Source: Thalassolituus sp. UBA674 (GTDB taxonomy: Bacteria > Pseudomonadota > Gammaproteobacteria > Pseudomonadales > Oceanobacteraceae). Taken from it: a stretch of DNA of 64,000 nucleotides. Below, piece by piece: positions 63,022-64,000 of the stretch. Each line of letters begins with the position of its first letter. The stretch's first letter is position 1. The stretch is taken from assembly GCA_002298335.1 (NCBI GenBank), contig DBNK01000035.1, forward strand, positions 10,466 through 74,465, given 5' to 3'. The position numbers and the translations under genes were made by a program. The notes beneath the pieces were generated by a model. It worked only from the letters and a program-made list of their open reading frames with translations. It did no database searches and was not told where the DNA came from.

Positions 63022-64000
63022 AGATTCAATTGAATAAATCATTTTTCATTACCGTTGCATTGCTGATTGCAACGGCAACCCTTGCCCACTATTCAGCCTT
63101 GTGGCGTATGCAAGACGCGGGAGAGGGCGGTAAGGCGACAGCCAAAAAGGAACCGCTCTACTGGGTCGCGCCGATGGACCCCAATTACAAGCGTGATAAA
63201 CCGGGTAAATCCCCCATGGGGATGGACCTGATTCCGGTGTATGAAGAAGCCGGCGATGATCAGGAGATTGGCACCGTCACCATATCGCCGGATGTGGTCA
63301 ATAACCTTGGCGTACGCACGGCACCCGTTACCCGAGGCCAGATGGACGTTTCCGTCAATACCGTGGGTTATGTGCAGTACGACGAAGATCATTTGATACA
63401 TATTCACCCGCGGGTGGAGGGTTGGATCGAAAAACTCTACGTCAAAGCATCTGGCGATCCGGTGGAGCAGGGGGCACCTCTCTATGCGCTTTACTCACCG
63501 ACCCTGGTTAATGCGCAGGAGGAATTACTCTTGGCACTAAAGCGCAATAACGCCACGCTGATTGACGCCGCTAAGGAGCGCCTGGCATCTCTTCAGGTGC
63601 CAGAATCAGAAATCAACCGACTGAAGAAATCCGGCAAGGTGAGCCAGACCATCACCATCACAGCCCCGCAATCGGGTGTACTGGATAACCTCATGGCGCG
63701 CGAAGGCATGTTTGTAAAACCCGGCATGGAAATCATGGCGATCGGTCAGCTGGATCATATCTGGGTGATTGGTGAAGTCTTTGAGCGACAGGCTTCCCTG
63801 GTGCAAGTCGGCGATCAGGTCCAGATGCATTTGGGTTATTTACCGGGGCGTGAGTGGCAGGGCCAGGTCGACTATGTCTACCCGAGCCTTAACACCACGA
63901 CTCGCACCGCTCAGGTAAGAGTGCATTTTCACAATCCCGATGGTTATCTGAAACCGGGTATGTTTGCGCAGATGCGCATTGAGGCGGCACCGATGGACGA
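63018..64000 (+). CDS. cusB: CusB-like periplasmic adaptor (3' end outside window)
   Basis: The frame stays open to the last base; about 327 residues are visible. Membrane anchor or signal (SFFITVALLIATATLAHYSA), then a heavy-metal-binding segment YWVAPMDPNYKRDKPGKSPM-GMDLIPVY, which is typical of copper/silver adaptors of the CusB family. The barrel-sandwich (IHIHPRVEGWIEKLYVKASG), alpha-hairpin and beta-barrel segments follow. A cusA-type pump gene is expected just beyond the window. Confidence 0.93.
   Translation, partial: MKIQLNKSFFITVALLIATATLAHYSALWRMQDAGEGGKATAKKEPLYWVAPMDPNYKRDKPGKSPMGMDLIPVYEEAGDDQEIGTVTISPDVVNNLGVRTAPVTRGQMDVSVNTVGYVQYDEDHLIHIHPRVEGWIEKLYVKASGDPVEQGAPLYALYSPTLVNAQEELLLALKRNNATLIDAAKERLASLQVPESEINRLKKSGKVSQTITITAPQSGVLDNLMAREGMFVKPGMEIMAIGQLDHIWVIGEVFERQASLVQVGDQVQMHLGYLPGREWQGQVDYVYPSLNTTTRTAQVRVHFHNPDGYLKPGMFAQMRIEAAPMD

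Overview
The window looks like the chromosome of a marine-type gammaproteobacterium. A complete run of type II secretion genes, a CheA/CheR/CheB/CheD chemotaxis cluster, rapA, dps, a Gor-type glutathione reductase and planctomycete-type DUF1592/DUF1552 genes would fit an Oceanospirillales- or Cellvibrionales-like host. The genus-level guess is inference from gene content only. The first 33.5 kb has even, moderately GC-rich composition and orderly operons. From about 33.6 kb onward it is an accessory region made of transposons and heavy-metal resistance modules.

Layout of the core part. 1-5664: type II secretion operon gspF (partial)-G-H-I-J-K-L-M, followed after 2 bases by gor. 7477-18799: chemosensory cluster in the order short receptor, cheY, STAS protein, cheA, PAS-PAS soluble receptor (BdlA-like), membrane receptor, cheW, cheR, cheD, cheB. 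18852-19595 (minus): UPF0016/MneA-type manganese exporter behind a yybP-ykoY manganese riboswitch. 19768-21789: a FIST sensor fused to a chemoreceptor signalling domain. Then dps and, convergent, rapA. 25370-31919 (minus): cytochrome b561 and cytochrome c', then an operon of DUF1592, DUF1552 and ankyrin-repeat proteins. 32279-33535: a CxxC-type permease with a thioredoxin-like partner.

Layout of the accessory part. 33850-39091: AT-rich Tn7-like transposition operon (tnsA-like, tnsB, tnsC, tniQ) in which the TnsA-like protein appears to lack the nuclease residues; three iterated TnsB-site-like motifs lie upstream. 39092-39282: IS481-family remnant. 39321-43961: Tn3-family transposase gene divergent from an AAA/DUF4143 ATPase gene, then a truncated merR that runs into a probable terminal repeat. 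44025-47475: lead module (PbrT-like uptake protein, PbrR-like regulator, CDF exporter) with two MerR-type 19-bp-spacer promoters. 47600-54945: czc-type zinc/cobalt/cadmium efflux operon (czcI-like, czcC, czcB, czcA, PII-like, czcD). 55016-55925: a degenerate metalloprotease-like gene and a tyrosine recombinase cut by a Tn3-type terminal repeat. 55926-60352: a second, unrelated Tn3-family transposase gene (frameshifted at its DTHG catalytic motif), again divergent from an almost identical AAA/DUF4143 ATPase. 60603-64000: copper/silver module (small Cys/Met/His-rich protein, DUF411 lipoprotein, CusC-like, CusB-like running off the end).

The signals most worth following are the repeated pairing of the same AAA/DUF4143 ATPase cassette, with its upstream repeats, with two very different Tn3-family transposases, and the Tn7-like element with a seemingly dead TnsA. 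No tRNA, rRNA or CRISPR array was recognised.
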